Source: UMGS692 sp963653425
GTDB lineage: Bacteria; Bacillota; Clostridia; Christensenellales; CAG-314
Direction of reading: 5' to 3'
NCBI GenBank assembly: GCA_963653425.1
Contig: CAVJWC010000003.1
Coordinates: 62,001-126,000 of the forward strand
DNA length: 64,000 nucleotides
This document shows, one piece after another, positions 1-8,617 of the stretch. The notes under the pieces are model-generated. The model worked only from the letters and a program-made list of their open reading frames with translations, did no database searches and was not told where the DNA came from. The position numbers were made by a program, and so were the translations under genes. Numbering within the stretch: the first letter of the stretch is position 1; the number at the start of each line of letters is the position of its first letter.

Positions 1-2017
1 TTACGCTCCTCGGTAAAAAACTTCCCGAGTCCGAAACGAAGACTTTGCTTCCTTCGGGGAAAGGATAGCCTATTTTAAGGTAATCTCTGCTCCCCAGAAG
101 ATAAAGGATCTCTCCGCACTTGTTTTTTTCGGGAATCTTTTCCGGGGCTATGAGAAGGCGTTTACCTAAAAAGGGCGTCGCGGAAAAGTATTCGGGACGA
201 AAATCGGACAGAAGGAAGCCTTCTTTTCTGACTATATCCGCGGCTTCTCCCAGCGAAAAAACCGCTACGGTCACGTTTTCACGCGTCAAAAGCCTCTTGG
301 CTTGCTCTTTGTCTATAATTTCGTAGTTCTTCTCTTTTTTAAAAGGCTCCAAAGAAGAAGCTAAGTTTTCCAGACACAGGTCGTCCGTTCTGAGGGAATT
401 ACAGGGCGTTATCGCGCGGATTATGCCCACGACTTTATTTTCGAAAGAATCGTACTCCAACGTAAACAAATAGTCAAGCAAAATCTGACGTTTTGCGGGA
501 TAAACATACTTTCCGAAGGAGAAAAAGCCTTTGAGCGTAAGTCCCGAATGAAGTTTCATAGCGACGTGGTTTTTACTTTGCCCGAAAAACGAAACGTCGT
601 CGCAGTAATCTCTCACACGAAAAACAAGCGTGTCACCCGTCGCCATGGGTTGAAGTTTATCCGTAAAGGCTTTGAATTCCGACGAGCAGTAGTCGGGCTT
701 GTAGTCCAAGTCGTAATACAGGCAGTAGTCGGAAAACTCTTCTCGTTTCAGTTTTTCCGAAAGTCTCTCGCGGAATTCGTTCAGTCTGTTTTCTTCAAGC
801 GAAAAACCTACCGAATGTCTGTGTCCGCCGAATCTTATGAACACGTCGGAAATCCCGGAGAACAGCTCGAAGAGGTTGACGTTCTGCGCGCCTCGTCCCG
901 AACCTACGATTTTTCCGTCCTCTTTCATCATAACGAAAGCCGAAAGTCCGTATCTTTCTCTGTATCTCGAAGCCGCTATACCTAAGATTCCGTGTTTCCA
1001 GCCTTCGCCCACGACAAAAACGCAGGCGTCTTTTTCTATGCTTTGAGCGGTAACGAATCCGTCTGCCTCGGCAACGGTTTCTTCGAGGTTCTTTTTGCGC
1101 TTTTCGTTAAGCTCGTTTAGCTTTATAACGGCGAAATCGTCTGCGTTACTTTCCGCAAGAAGAACGTCCAACGCGGGATAGGGATCGCCTACTCTTCCCG
1201 CGGCGTTTATTCTCGGGCAGAGCTTCATAGTGTAGTCGTAAACACTGCAATCTCCGTTTACTCCGCAACTTTTAAGAAGGGACAGAATGCCCGCGTGAGT
1301 TACTTTTTTAATGCCAGCGCTTACGATTATACGGTTTTCGTCTTCGAGAGGCATAAGGTCGGCGATTATTCCGACGGAAGCAAGCGACGCATACTTAAAT
1401 GCTTCTTCTTCCCCGCTAAGAGCCTGTATAAGCTTGAAAGCCACGCCCGAACCCGACAAAAAGGGGTATCCTCCGCCTTTTTTGCAGTTCACGCACACGC
1501 AATCGGGCAGAACGGGCGGAAGTTCGTGGTGGTCGGTAACTATTATTTCAAGTCCGAATTCGTCCTGAAGCCGTTCGATTTCTTCTCGGTCGGAAATTCC
1601 GCAGTCTACGGTTATGAGAAGGTCGGCAGGGAATTCGTTGAGTTTCTTTGCGACTATGTCCGCGTGAAGTCCGTAACCGTCCTCTCTTTCGGGCAAAACC
1701 ACGACGGAAGAAACGCCCACCGAATCAAAGTACAGTTTAAGTTCGGCGGATGCGGAAATTCCGTCCGCGTCGTAGTCTCCGTAAACGATTACGCTTCCTT
1801 CCGACTCTATGAGGTCGCCGATTATCTCGCACGCCTCAGCCATATTTTCGATAAGAAAAGGATCGGAAAGGCTCTGTTTCTCTCCCGAAAGCCGATCTTC
1901 GTAGTTTCTCGAGGCGCACAAAGTCGCAATCTCTCTGTCTACGCCGTAAATACTCATAAGTTCGGTTATTTTCTCTTCGTCTGCGCTATATGTCCTTTTG
2001 CGGAAAATATCCTTCAT
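1..2017 (-). CDS. recJ: RecJ single-stranded-DNA-specific exonuclease (3' end cut by window edge)
   Basis: Reading the minus strand from the ATG at 2017 gives an open frame of about 672 codons that runs off the window without a stop. The DHH-family motifs are clear: YGDYDADG at residues 79-86 and TDHH at about 161-164, with further Asp residues between. RecJ degrades single-stranded DNA 5' to 3' in recombination and mismatch repair in the cytoplasm. It lies downstream of secF, as in many Clostridia, but a terminator separates the two, so it probably has its own promoter. The TTA at 1-3 is not in this frame, so the gene continues beyond the window. Family assignment is firm; the C-terminal end is unseen. 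Confidence 0.93.
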   Translation of the reverse strand, partial: MKDIFRKRTYSADEEKITELMSIYGVDREIATLCASRNYEDRLSGEKQSLSDPFLIENMAEACEIIGDLIESEGSVIVYGDYDADGISASAELKLYFDSVGVSSVVVLPEREDGYGLHADIVAKKLNEFPADLLITVDCGISDREEIERLQDEFGLEIIVTDHHELPPVLPDCVCVNCKKGGGYPFLSGSGVAFKLIQALSGEEEAFKYASLASVGIIADLMPLEDENRIIVSAGIKKVTHAGILSLLKSCGVNGDCSVYDYTMKLCPRINAAGRVGDPYPALDVLLAESNADDFAVIKLNELNEKRKKNLEETVAEADGFVTAQSIEKDACVFVVGEGWKHGILGIAASRYRERYGLSAFVMMKEDGKIVGSGRGAQNVNLFELFSGISDVFIRFGGHRHSVGFSLEENRLNEFRERLSEKLKREEFSDYCLYYDLDYKPDYCSSEFKAFTDKLQPMATGDTLVFRVRDYCDDVSFFGQSKNHVAMKLHSGLTLKGFFSFGKYVYPAKRQILLDYLFTLEYDSFENKVVGIIRAITPCNSLRTDDLCLENLASSLEPFKKEKNYEIIDKEQAKRLLTRENVTVAVFSLGEAADIVRKEGFLLSDFRPEYFSATPFLGKRLLIAPEKIPEKNKCGEILYLLGSRDYLKIGYPFPEGSKVFVSDSGSFLPRSV

Positions 2018-2060
2018 TTTCTCTGTCCCTGTGTTTCTGTAAAATCAGGCGTCCGATAAC

Positions 2061-2089
2061 AAAAAAAACCTTCCTCGCGGGAAGGTTTT
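2061..2089 (-). terminator. Rho-independent terminator after secF
   Basis: A perfect 10-bp stem (AAAACCTTCC / GGAAGGTTTT) with a five-base loop is followed on the minus strand by a run of eight Ts. It lies between the secF stop and the recJ start and should end the secDF transcript. Confidence 0.88.
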
Positions 2090-2104
2090 ATTCTGTTTTT
2101 ATTG

Positions 2105-2932
2105 TCAGTTGTTTTTACCCTCAGCCGCTACGTTATAAAAAGCGTTGGTCATAGGACAAGCAATCAACGGAAGAACGAACGCTATAAGAAGTTCGATGGC
2201 AACCGTAAGGGAACCGCCCAGAACCATAACGAGCACTGCGGAAAGAACCGCTGCTATTGCGTAAAGAACGCACAGTCTGCAAGTCTTGACGGAATCGCGT
2301 TTACCCGAAATCGTCATGAAGGTGAATGCAGAGGAAGCGATAAATACGAGCGCGCTCATTGCAACCGAAGCGTAAGAGAATTCAAGACCTATAAGGCTCA
2401 GGATAAGTTCGATTACGCCGAAGAAAGCAACGGCGATAACCGCGTTCGTAATAACGGTAAGCATAGCCGAGCATTTGTCCTTTTTGAAGGTACGAAGAAG
2501 AACGTAAAGCGCGGTGAGAACCAAAGCGATAAGAAGAGCTATAAGCATCATTCCGTAGGGCTTGTCACCGACGGTTTTAGCGGAAGACGCGTAAACGGTA
2601 GCGGCGCCGTAAACAGAACTTACAGCCGTTTCGATTTTATCCGCGTCGCCTTCGGAGAACTTCTTGTTTACCGCAAAGTGAATGCCTTCGTAATCGTTAC
2701 CCGAAAGAACGGGAACGGCTTTTGCGTCGTAACCTGCTTTTTTAAGAGCGGTTTCGATAGCTACGCTTGTTTTAGCGTATTCTTCTTTGGTTATATCGTC
2801 CGAAAAGATAACTTCGATGTTAGTACCGCCCGAAATAGCAATACCGGTGTTATAAACGTTAAGGCAGGAACCTACGACGGTAACAGCCAGAAGCACTAAT
2901 CCTACTACTAATGCAATAATCGTTTTTTTCAT
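2105..2932 (-). CDS. secF: SecF-like protein-export membrane protein, divergent
   Basis: 275 residues: an N-terminal membrane segment (about 4-24), a periplasmic-type region with ISGGTNIEVIF at 33-43 matching the SecF GG signature, then five predicted membrane segments. SecF works with SecD to use the proton-motive force to help proteins leave the SecYEG channel. It lies 17 bases downstream of secD and in the usual yajC-secD-secF order. Odd point: the conserved SecF motif around NDTVVVFDRIRE in the C-terminal membrane bundle is not recognisable; residues 184-211 read as a plain hydrophobic stretch. Identity rests mainly on context and N-terminal features. Confidence 0.82.
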   Translation of the reverse strand: MKKTIIALVVGLVLLAVTVVGSCLNVYNTGIAISGGTNIEVIFSDDITKEEYAKTSVAIETALKKAGYDAKAVPVLSGNDYEGIHFAVNKKFSEGDADKIETAVSSVYGAATVYASSAKTVGDKPYGMMLIALLIALVLTALYVLLRTFKKDKCSAMLTVITNAVIAVAFFGVIELILSLIGLEFSYASVAMSALVFIASSAFTFMTISGKRDSVKTCRLCVLYAIAAVLSAVLVMVLGGSLTVAIELLIAFVLPLIACPMTNAFYNVAAEGKNN

Positions 2933-2949
2933 TTTCCGACACCCTCCAT

Positions 2950-4341
2950 TTAGTTCTGCTGACGTTTATAGCCGTAAAGCTTGTCGTTGTCGGAAGCCGA
3001 ACGAACGAGAAGGAGCAATCCTCTCGAAACAGCCATGGAGCAAATAGCGGAAGCGATAACCGAGTAAAGCACGCTCATTGCGAATCCGACGAGATTGGGG
3101 ATAAATACCGCGGTAAACACGGCTGTGAAAAGAGCAGCCACGCTCATAGCGAGGTTAATCCAGAAAGCTTTCTTATAACCGTCTTTAATTGCGTCAAGAC
3201 GACTTCTTCCGAGTTTATTGTACTGATAAGCAACGCTTTCGAGCAGAATGAACTGAACCGCAATGCCGAATACAAGACCTACGAGCGCGCCGATAAAGGA
3301 ATTGAATCCGAAGGGAGCTGCGGGAATGTAAGCAAGCATAAATACGACGAGAGTTGCGAAAAGAAGCGTCGAAAGGAAAGCTACGAAACCGTTAAGACCG
3401 TACATAACGATCATAACGACTGCTGCGACTGCAAATACGATAACGAGTACGAGGAAGCAGTTCTTGGCTGCGTTTTCGCCGTAAGCGGGACCGAGTTTGC
3501 GGATAGCAAGGTGTTCGGTTCTGAAGTCTACGTTAAAGTCGCCCGACTTAATATCGAGAGCAACTTTCGTAGTCGTATCGTAGCTGGAAATGTTCGATAT
3601 AAGGAAATAGGACGTATTGGTAGTAACGGCACTCGTCGTGTCGGTATAACCTACAAGCTGACCGTCGAGAAGAAGTGTAACGTAAAGAGTATTCGACGAA
3701 GAAGCCTTTGCGGTAGCCTTGCTGAGAAGAACCGCGCCGTCGTTCTTGAAAGAGAAGTACATTCCGTACGCACTCTGAGAAACCTGTCCCGCCTGAACGA
3801 ATTCAATCTTGTCCGGGGTGAGAACGTCGTCGTACTTGGAATAATCGACGCCGTCTTTGGGTTCGGTATCGAGAACCTTAATGGAAACCGTACCTCTGTT
3901 GGAGACGAAAGACTTGAATATCGTCGAGCTTACGGAACTGCTTGCCTGAACGCATTCGACGCGTATTGCCTTACCGTCCAAAACGGTTACTTTAATATCT
4001 TTTGCGGAAAGGTATCCGAGACGTTTTTTCATTATCTCAGCCGCTTTTTCGAGAGAAGCTTTAAGCTCTTCCGCCGGGATAGCTACTTTGGAGTCTTCAT
4101 CGACAACGTTACCGTCTTTATCGGTATAGTTGCCGAAAACGTCCATATAATACTCGTCTGCCGTATAGATAACGTATTCGGCGCCGCTCTTGAAATCGGA
4201 ACTGAGTTCGATAAGATTAAGCGCAGAGCAGAAGTCGTCCGCTTTGCTGATTGCAAAACGCGGAGCAAAACCGAATGCCGCAGCAAGTACGATGACTACC
4301 GCCGCTACGACGAGCCAAACGATGGACTTTTTCTTGTTCAT
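2950..4341 (-). CDS. secD: SecD-like protein-export membrane protein, divergent
   Basis: 463 residues: an N-terminal membrane anchor (7-25), a large extracytoplasmic region with DFKSGAEYVIY at 49-59 where SecD usually has DLKGG, a P1-type domain (about 90-160), then membrane segments from about 295. The ATG is preceded by AGGAGG at good spacing. SecD partners SecF in Sec-dependent export. The usual GMAVDANVLIFERIREE segment is replaced by GIAVQFILLESVAYQYNKLG (359-378), so the conserved Asp-x-Asn is absent, although the following AIKDGYKKAFW resembles the family. A sigma-A promoter lies just upstream. Confidence 0.85.
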   Translation of the reverse strand: MNKKKSIVWLVVAAVVIVLAAAFGFAPRFAISKADDFCSALNLIELSSDFKSGAEYVIYTADEYYMDVFGNYTDKDGNVVDEDSKVAIPAEELKASLEKAAEIMKKRLGYLSAKDIKVTVLDGKAIRVECVQASSSVSSTIFKSFVSNRGTVSIKVLDTEPKDGVDYSKYDDVLTPDKIEFVQAGQVSQSAYGMYFSFKNDGAVLLSKATAKASSSNTLYVTLLLDGQLVGYTDTTSAVTTNTSYFLISNISSYDTTTKVALDIKSGDFNVDFRTEHLAIRKLGPAYGENAAKNCFLVLVIVFAVAAVVMIVMYGLNGFVAFLSTLLFATLVVFMLAYIPAAPFGFNSFIGALVGLVFGIAVQFILLESVAYQYNKLGRSRLDAIKDGYKKAFWINLAMSVAALFTAVFTAVFIPNLVGFAMSVLYSVIASAICSMAVSRGLLLLVRSASDNDKLYGYKRQQN

Positions 4342-4388
4342 CTGTGATTGCCTCCTAATGTTAGTGTAAATAAAGTTATAACCATTCT

Positions 4389-4417
4389 ATTATATAAAAT
4401 CTTTTGAATTTAGTCAA
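4389..4417 (-). promoter_or_regulatory. Sigma-A promoter for secD-secF
   Basis: On the minus strand, TTGACT (4412-4417) and TATAAT (4389-4394) are separated by exactly 17 bases, about 50 bases upstream of the secD start, in an AT-rich stretch. Confidence 0.85.
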
Positions 4418-4456
4418 ATAAATTGGTTGATTTTTTACCTCGGGCGTCCGAATTTT

Positions 4457-5764
4457 TTAGTCTTTTTCCTTTGCGTTGACGTACATAGCGCATTCGAGAC
4501 GCTTTTTCATCATTGCGCAGGCTCCTTCGTAAGGAACGTTTACGTCTCCCGAATAGTGAATAGCGTTGGCGTTGCAACCTCCGCTGCAAAGATATTTAGC
4601 CCAGCATTCCGAACATTTCGCTTTCGTAAACACCGTGGACGAAGCTATTTTATCTCTTATGTCTTCGCGTTCTATACCCGTATAAACGTTGCCGAGAAGA
4701 TATTCTTTCTCGCCTACGAACTGATGACAGGGATAGATGTCGCCGTTGGGCGCGATGGCGATATATTCGCTACCCGCTCCGCAACCTGTTATTCTCTTTC
4801 TGTAACAAGGTCCGTCGTCGAGATTTACGTTAAAGTGGAAGAAACTGAACCAGGTGTCGCTCTTCTTTCTTCTTTCGACGTATTCTTTCGCAAGTTTTTC
4901 GTACTGATCGAAAATAACGGGAAGATCTTCGTCCCTTATAGCCATGGGATGTTCCTTGGGAAGAACCACGGGTTCTATGGAAACCTGATCGAAGCCCATT
5001 TCGCTCATAGCGATAACGTCTTCCGCGAAATCGAGATTGTCTCTCGTGAAAGTTCCTCTTATAAAGTAACTCTTATCGCCTCGGATTTTACGAAATTCTC
5101 TGTATTTGTCTATAATCACGTCGTAACTGCCCTTTCCGTTGACCGTAGGACGGGCTTTGTCGTTGACTTCTTTTCTTCCGTCAAGGCTCATAACGACGTT
5201 GTCCATCTCTTCGTTGAGATAACGTCTCTTTTCTTCGTCAAAGAGAACGCCGTTGGTAGTTACCGTGAATTTGAATTCCTTGCCCGCTTCTTTGGCTTTC
5301 TTCTTGCCGTAATCCACGACTTCTTTAAGAACTTCGTAATTCATAAGCGGTTCTCCGCCGAAAAAGTCGAGTTCGAGATTATGACGCTTTCCCGAATGTT
5401 CTATAAGAAAATCGATGGCTTTTCTGCCCGTCTCGGCGGACATTACCTGTCTTTCGCCGTGATACGCGCCCTCTCCCGCAAAACAATACCTGCATCTTAA
5501 ATTGCAGTCGTGACTTATATGCAGACAAACGGACTTTATTTCCTTGCTTTTTATAAGGTGATTATCGGGATTGGGCTTTGCGTAAAGAACGCCCTGACGT
5601 TTAAGCTCTTCTGTTTCCCCTTCGATTTCTTTAAGTTCCTCCGCGGAAATTCCTTCCTTACAGCCCGAAAAGACCTTGTACGCCTTTTCGTCTATTTCGA
5701 GAAGCGCACCGCTTTCGGAATCGAACACGAAATAATCACCGTTGCAGATAAAACTATGTACCAA
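4457..5764 (-). CDS. scfB: SCIFF-peptide radical SAM/SPASM maturase
   Basis: 435 residues. The radical SAM cluster motif CNLRCRYC has Cys87, Cys91 and Cys94. A C-terminal SPASM region (about 315-425) holds further cysteines in CYRK, GCGAG, YPCHQ and KCSECWAKYLCSGGC contexts, as expected for auxiliary Fe-S clusters. This family (TIGR03974 type) forms thioether crosslinks in the adjacent six-cysteine peptide, a ranthipeptide. Start is a TTG with GGGAG seven bases upstream; no ATG fits better. It lies directly downstream of scfA, with secD next, the arrangement conserved across Clostridia. The biological role of the product is not settled. Confidence 0.95.
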   Translation of the reverse strand: MVHSFICNGDYFVFDSESGALLEIDEKAYKVFSGCKEGISAEELKEIEGETEELKRQGVLYAKPNPDNHLIKSKEIKSVCLHISHDCNLRCRYCFAGEGAYHGERQVMSAETGRKAIDFLIEHSGKRHNLELDFFGGEPLMNYEVLKEVVDYGKKKAKEAGKEFKFTVTTNGVLFDEEKRRYLNEEMDNVVMSLDGRKEVNDKARPTVNGKGSYDVIIDKYREFRKIRGDKSYFIRGTFTRDNLDFAEDVIAMSEMGFDQVSIEPVVLPKEHPMAIRDEDLPVIFDQYEKLAKEYVERRKKSDTWFSFFHFNVNLDDGPCYRKRITGCGAGSEYIAIAPNGDIYPCHQFVGEKEYLLGNVYTGIEREDIRDKIASSTVFTKAKCSECWAKYLCSGGCNANAIHYSGDVNVPYEGACAMMKKRLECAMYVNAKEKD

Positions 5765-5873
5765 AATTTACTCCCTGATTTTACGGGAAAAAGCCCCGAA
5801 AGATAACTCGTTCCTTAGCGGACTCCGTAAGTCCGTCAGGGAAGTCGCTCGGGGACGTTCCGTAAAAATCCGC

Positions 5874-6047
5874 TTATTTATTACCGTTGCCGGCGTATCT
5901 TACTTTAACTCTCTTTTCGCAGGTCTGGTTTCCTACGGTGCAGGAAGTCTTGCAGGCGGACTGACAGCTGCTACGGCATTCTCCGCAACCCGAACCTTCT
6001 CTTACTTCGTTGAGTTTAGCGTTTGCGATAACTTTTATATGTTTCAT
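5874..6047 (-). CDS. scfA: SCIFF six-cysteine peptide (ranthipeptide precursor)
   Basis: 57 residues starting MKHIKVI, with six cysteines at 21, 24, 28, 32, 36 and 43: the six-Cys-in-45 pattern (TIGR03973). The start was chosen at 6047 rather than an upstream ATG because AAGGAG sits six bases before it and the family begins this way. The peptide is the substrate of the radical SAM enzyme encoded downstream, which links cysteine sulfurs to backbone carbons. It has its own sigma-A promoter (6128-6156). A small hairpin (CGGACT/AGTCCG, 5819-5835) lies between it and scfB and could adjust the peptide-to-enzyme ratio; that is inference. Confidence 0.96.
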   Translation of the reverse strand: MKHIKVIANAKLNEVREGSGCGECRSSCQSACKTSCTVGNQTCEKRVKVRYAGNGNK

Positions 6048-6127
6048 TTTATTCTCCTTCTTCATGCAAAGGCGCAACCGACCGCTTTTTTCGGCAGATT
6101 GCGTACACGAACGATATTATATCGGGA

Positions 6128-6156
6128 ATTATACTATATTTCCGCCAAAAATTCAA
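6128..6156 (-). promoter_or_regulatory. Sigma-A promoter for scfA-scfB
   Basis: Minus strand TTGAAT (6151-6156), 17-base spacer, TATAAT (6128-6133), about 80 bases upstream of scfA. A second TATAAT-like hexamer is at 6116-6121. The -35 lies within an 8-bp inverted repeat (ATTCAACT/AGTTGAAT, 6151-6180) that also covers the stop codon of the upstream gene. Confidence 0.8.
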
Positions 6157-6170
6157 CTGATTTTTGCTTA

Positions 6171-6557
6171 TTAGTTGAATTTCTTTTTATTTACGGCAAT
6201 AATACCCGTGAGTCCGCCTATAATCAAGCCCGAAAGAAGGTCTATAACCGTAATCGCAAATGAAAAAGTTCCCCCAAGGCTTAAAAACAGCACGATATTG
6301 ACCAGAGCGAAAATAAAACCGCCCAAAACGCCCTTTTTAAGTCCGTGTTCGCCCGTCTTTATCTGAGTGAAAACTCCCGTAAAAACGGCTACGCCTTTTA
6401 TTACGATATTGAGAATTCTGACCAGCGCGTCGCTTAAATTGCAGTACTTGCCTATAATCGCGACGATAATAACCAGAGCCGTCGCCGTAACCGCGCCGAC
6501 CAGTCCGCACATAACGCCTTCCGTAAAAGTATTCTTTCCCGAAACGGATATTTCCAT
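6171..6557 (-). CDS. TIGR04086-type small membrane protein
   Basis: 128 residues with about four hydrophobic segments (roughly 14-36, 45-65, 75-95, 98-120) separated by short charged loops and a lysine-rich C terminus. GGAGG is well placed upstream of the ATG. Its size, topology and position between yajC and the SCIFF gene match the TIGR04086 family found at this locus in Clostridia. The function is unknown; membrane association with the SCIFF/Sec genes is suggested only by synteny. Confidence 0.8.
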   Translation of the reverse strand: MEISVSGKNTFTEGVMCGLVGAVTATALVIIVAIIGKYCNLSDALVRILNIVIKGVAVFTGVFTQIKTGEHGLKKGVLGGFIFALVNIVLFLSLGGTFSFAITVIDLLSGLIIGGLTGIIAVNKKKFN

Positions 6558-6599
6558 AAAAAGCCTCCAACGAGTTTTTGCTACATAATATGAAGAAAA

Positions 6600-6815
6600 A
6601 CGCGGGTTTATGACGAGAAAACTCGGGCTACGGGAAAACTTCGGTTATGACGAGCGTAGAATTGCGACAAACTTCGATTATGACGAGAAAACTCGGTTAC
6701 GGGAAAACTTCGGTTATGGGAAACTTCGGTTATGGGAAACTTCGGTTATGCCAAAAAAACGACAAAGAACTTCGGCTATGTTAAAAAGCCCGGACTACGA
6801 AAACCGTTCATAACG
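6600..6815. repeat. Degenerate short-period tandem repeats between yajC and TIGR04086 gene
   Basis: The 443-base gap between 6558 and 7000 has no convincing gene. It contains drifting copies of a unit such as GGGAAACTTCGGTTAT, with two exact tandem copies near 6718-6750, plus longer variants with GACGAGAAAACTCGG. Short open frames here are byproducts of the repeat. Similar degenerate repeats recur at 57805-58110. Confidence 0.75.
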
Positions 6816-6850
6816 AAAAAATCTCCGTAAGTCTGCGCTTACAGAGATTT
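6816..6850 (-). terminator. Terminator downstream of yajC
   Basis: A 13-bp stem with one mismatch (AAATCTCCGTAAG / CTTACAGAGATTT), six-base loop; on the minus strand it is followed by a T run. It separates yajC from the TIGR04086 gene. Confidence 0.82.
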
Positions 6851-7000
6851 CTTTTCTTGATTTTGTTACTTATAGCTACGTCGGTAATTTTCACGAATTT
6901 ACACAATCGGTAATTCCGACGATTTACGCGATTTGTAGCTTTTCCGAATTTCAAGGCTTCCGAAAACGAAGTTATTTGATTTCTGTTGCGGAAACTCGGG

Positions 7001-7375
7001 TTATTTGATTTCGTTGGTAACGACTTCTTCTTCCTTCTTTTCCTTTGCTTCGGGTTCGATGGTCCAGAGAGCGGCTTTTACGTAACGAAGGTAGCTCATA
7101 TGTCCTTCCATACCCGTTTCGATAACGAAATCGCCGTCGGTTACTTCGGCAATCTTGCCTTTTACGCCGTCTTTGGTCATAACGGTAGCTCCGACTTTAA
7201 GTTTGTCGCGCATTTCCTGTTCCTGTTTTTCGGCTTTCTTTTTCTGTCTGCTACCCGAAATCAACGTCCACGCCATAAGAGCGACCATAAGTCCCAGAAG
7301 GATATAGATAGTCCAGTTTCCACCGCTACTTGTCTGCGTCGTCGTGTCTTCCAGTAAAAGTAAAAGATTTTTCAT
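7001..7375 (-). CDS. yajC: Preprotein translocase subunit YajC
   Basis: 124 residues: a short Thr/Ser-rich N terminus, one membrane segment (about 23-39), then the YajC soluble domain with RQKKKAEKQEQEM, LKVGATVMTKDGVKGKIAEV and DGDFVIETG. YajC associates with SecDF at the translocon. It is separated from secD by the SCIFF module and has its own promoter. The C-terminal tail is lysine/glutamate rich. AAAGGAG precedes the ATG. Confidence 0.95.
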   Translation of the reverse strand: MKNLLLLLEDTTTQTSSGGNWTIYILLGLMVALMAWTLISGSRQKKKAEKQEQEMRDKLKVGATVMTKDGVKGKIAEVTDGDFVIETGMEGHMSYLRYVKAALWTIEPEAKEKKEEEVVTNEIK

Positions 7376-7433
7376 TTTTATCTCCTTTAATGTCCGTCCG
7401 CTATGCTTTGCTTCGCGAGCGTTATTGCATTAG

Positions 7434-7462
7434 ATTATACCCTAAAATACGGGTTTTGGCAA
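7434..7462 (-). promoter_or_regulatory. Sigma-A promoter for yajC
   Basis: Minus strand TTGCCA (7457-7462), 17-base spacer, TATAAT (7434-7439), about 60 bases upstream of yajC, in the gap after the tgt stop. Confidence 0.83.
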
Positions 7463-7474
7463 TCGTTTTTTGAC

Positions 7475-8605
7475 TTACAAGTCTTTTTTGCCGTAATATT
7501 TGGCGTAAAACTCCTTTCTGAACTCCGCAAGACTGTCGTTTGCTATGGCGTCTCGGATGTTTTCGGTGAGTTTAAGAAGGAATCTTATGTTATGAATGGA
7601 CAAAAGCATACTTGCGAGAATCTCGTTGGTGTTGACGAGGTGGCGAAGATAAGCCTTGGTGAAGTTCCTGCAACAATAGCAGTCGCATTCGTCGTCGAGC
7701 GTAGTGAAATCCTCTTTATAAACGGCGTTTCTTACGGTTATTTGTCCTTTCGAAGTCATAGCCGTACCGTTACGGGCTATTCTCGTGGGAAGAACGCAGT
7801 CGAACATATCTATTCCGCGCATTACGCCTTCGATTATATAGTCGGGCGTACCCACTCCCATAAGATAACGGGGCATATTTTCGGGATAATAGGGCTGAAT
7901 CGCGTCGAGCATTTCGTACATAAGCTCCGCGGGTTCTCCTACGGAAAGACCGCCCACTGCAATTCCGCACCGAGCGTATTCCGCAGTTGCTTTCGCGCTC
8001 TCTATGCGAAGGTCTTTGTACATATTACCCTGAATAATGGGGAAGAGCATTTGTTTGTCGTTATGTTTCGCTTTAACGCATCTGTCGAGCCAGCGAAGCG
8101 TTCTTTCCATAGCCGACTTTGCGTAAGCGTAATCGCTTCCGTATTCCGTGCATTCGTCGAAAGCCATAACTATATCCGCGCCCAGCTGTCTTTCTACTTC
8201 CATAACGCTTTCGGGCGTGAAGATATGTCTGCTTCCGTCTATATGCGATTGGAACGTAACGCCCTCTTCTTCGATTTTACGGAGAGCTCCGAGCGAAAAG
8301 ACCTGAAATCCTCCGCTGTCGGTAAGAATAGGTCCGTCCCAGTTCATAAACTTATGAAGTCCGCCCGCTTTTTCTACTATGTCGCTACCCGGTCTTAAAT
8401 AAAGATGGTAGGTGTTGGAAAGCAGAATCTGCGTTTTTATCTCGTGAAGCGTAGTAGGAAGAACGGCTTTTACCGTTGCCGCCGTACCCACGGGCATAAA
8501 CACGGGCGTTTTTATAACTCCGTGAGGAGTAGTGAATTCTCCCAGCCTTGCGCCGGAATTCTTATCTTTTTTTATGATTTTGTATTCGAAGTTTTTATTA
8601 CACAC
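7475..8605 (-). CDS. tgt: tRNA-guanine transglycosylase
   Basis: 376 residues, normal length. Motifs: TDSGGFQVFSLG, MAFDECTEYG, VGGLSVGEP, MGVGTPDYIIEGV and the zinc site CDCYCC followed by a distant His. It exchanges guanine-34 for preQ1 in tRNAs with GUN anticodons, the step before QueA. The start is a GTG with AGG six bases upstream; no good ATG is available. It lies 12 bases downstream of queA, within the conserved ruvB-queA-tgt order. Confidence 0.97.
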   Translation of the reverse strand: MCNKNFEYKIIKKDKNSGARLGEFTTPHGVIKTPVFMPVGTAATVKAVLPTTLHEIKTQILLSNTYHLYLRPGSDIVEKAGGLHKFMNWDGPILTDSGGFQVFSLGALRKIEEEGVTFQSHIDGSRHIFTPESVMEVERQLGADIVMAFDECTEYGSDYAYAKSAMERTLRWLDRCVKAKHNDKQMLFPIIQGNMYKDLRIESAKATAEYARCGIAVGGLSVGEPAELMYEMLDAIQPYYPENMPRYLMGVGTPDYIIEGVMRGIDMFDCVLPTRIARNGTAMTSKGQITVRNAVYKEDFTTLDDECDCYCCRNFTKAYLRHLVNTNEILASMLLSIHNIRFLLKLTENIRDAIANDSLAEFRKEFYAKYYGKKDL

Positions 8606-8617
8606 AGCACACCTTTT

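Noticed and set aside
6600..6815. CRISPR array
   Set aside because: The repeats are short, adjacent and degenerate with no unique spacers, and no cas genes are nearby.
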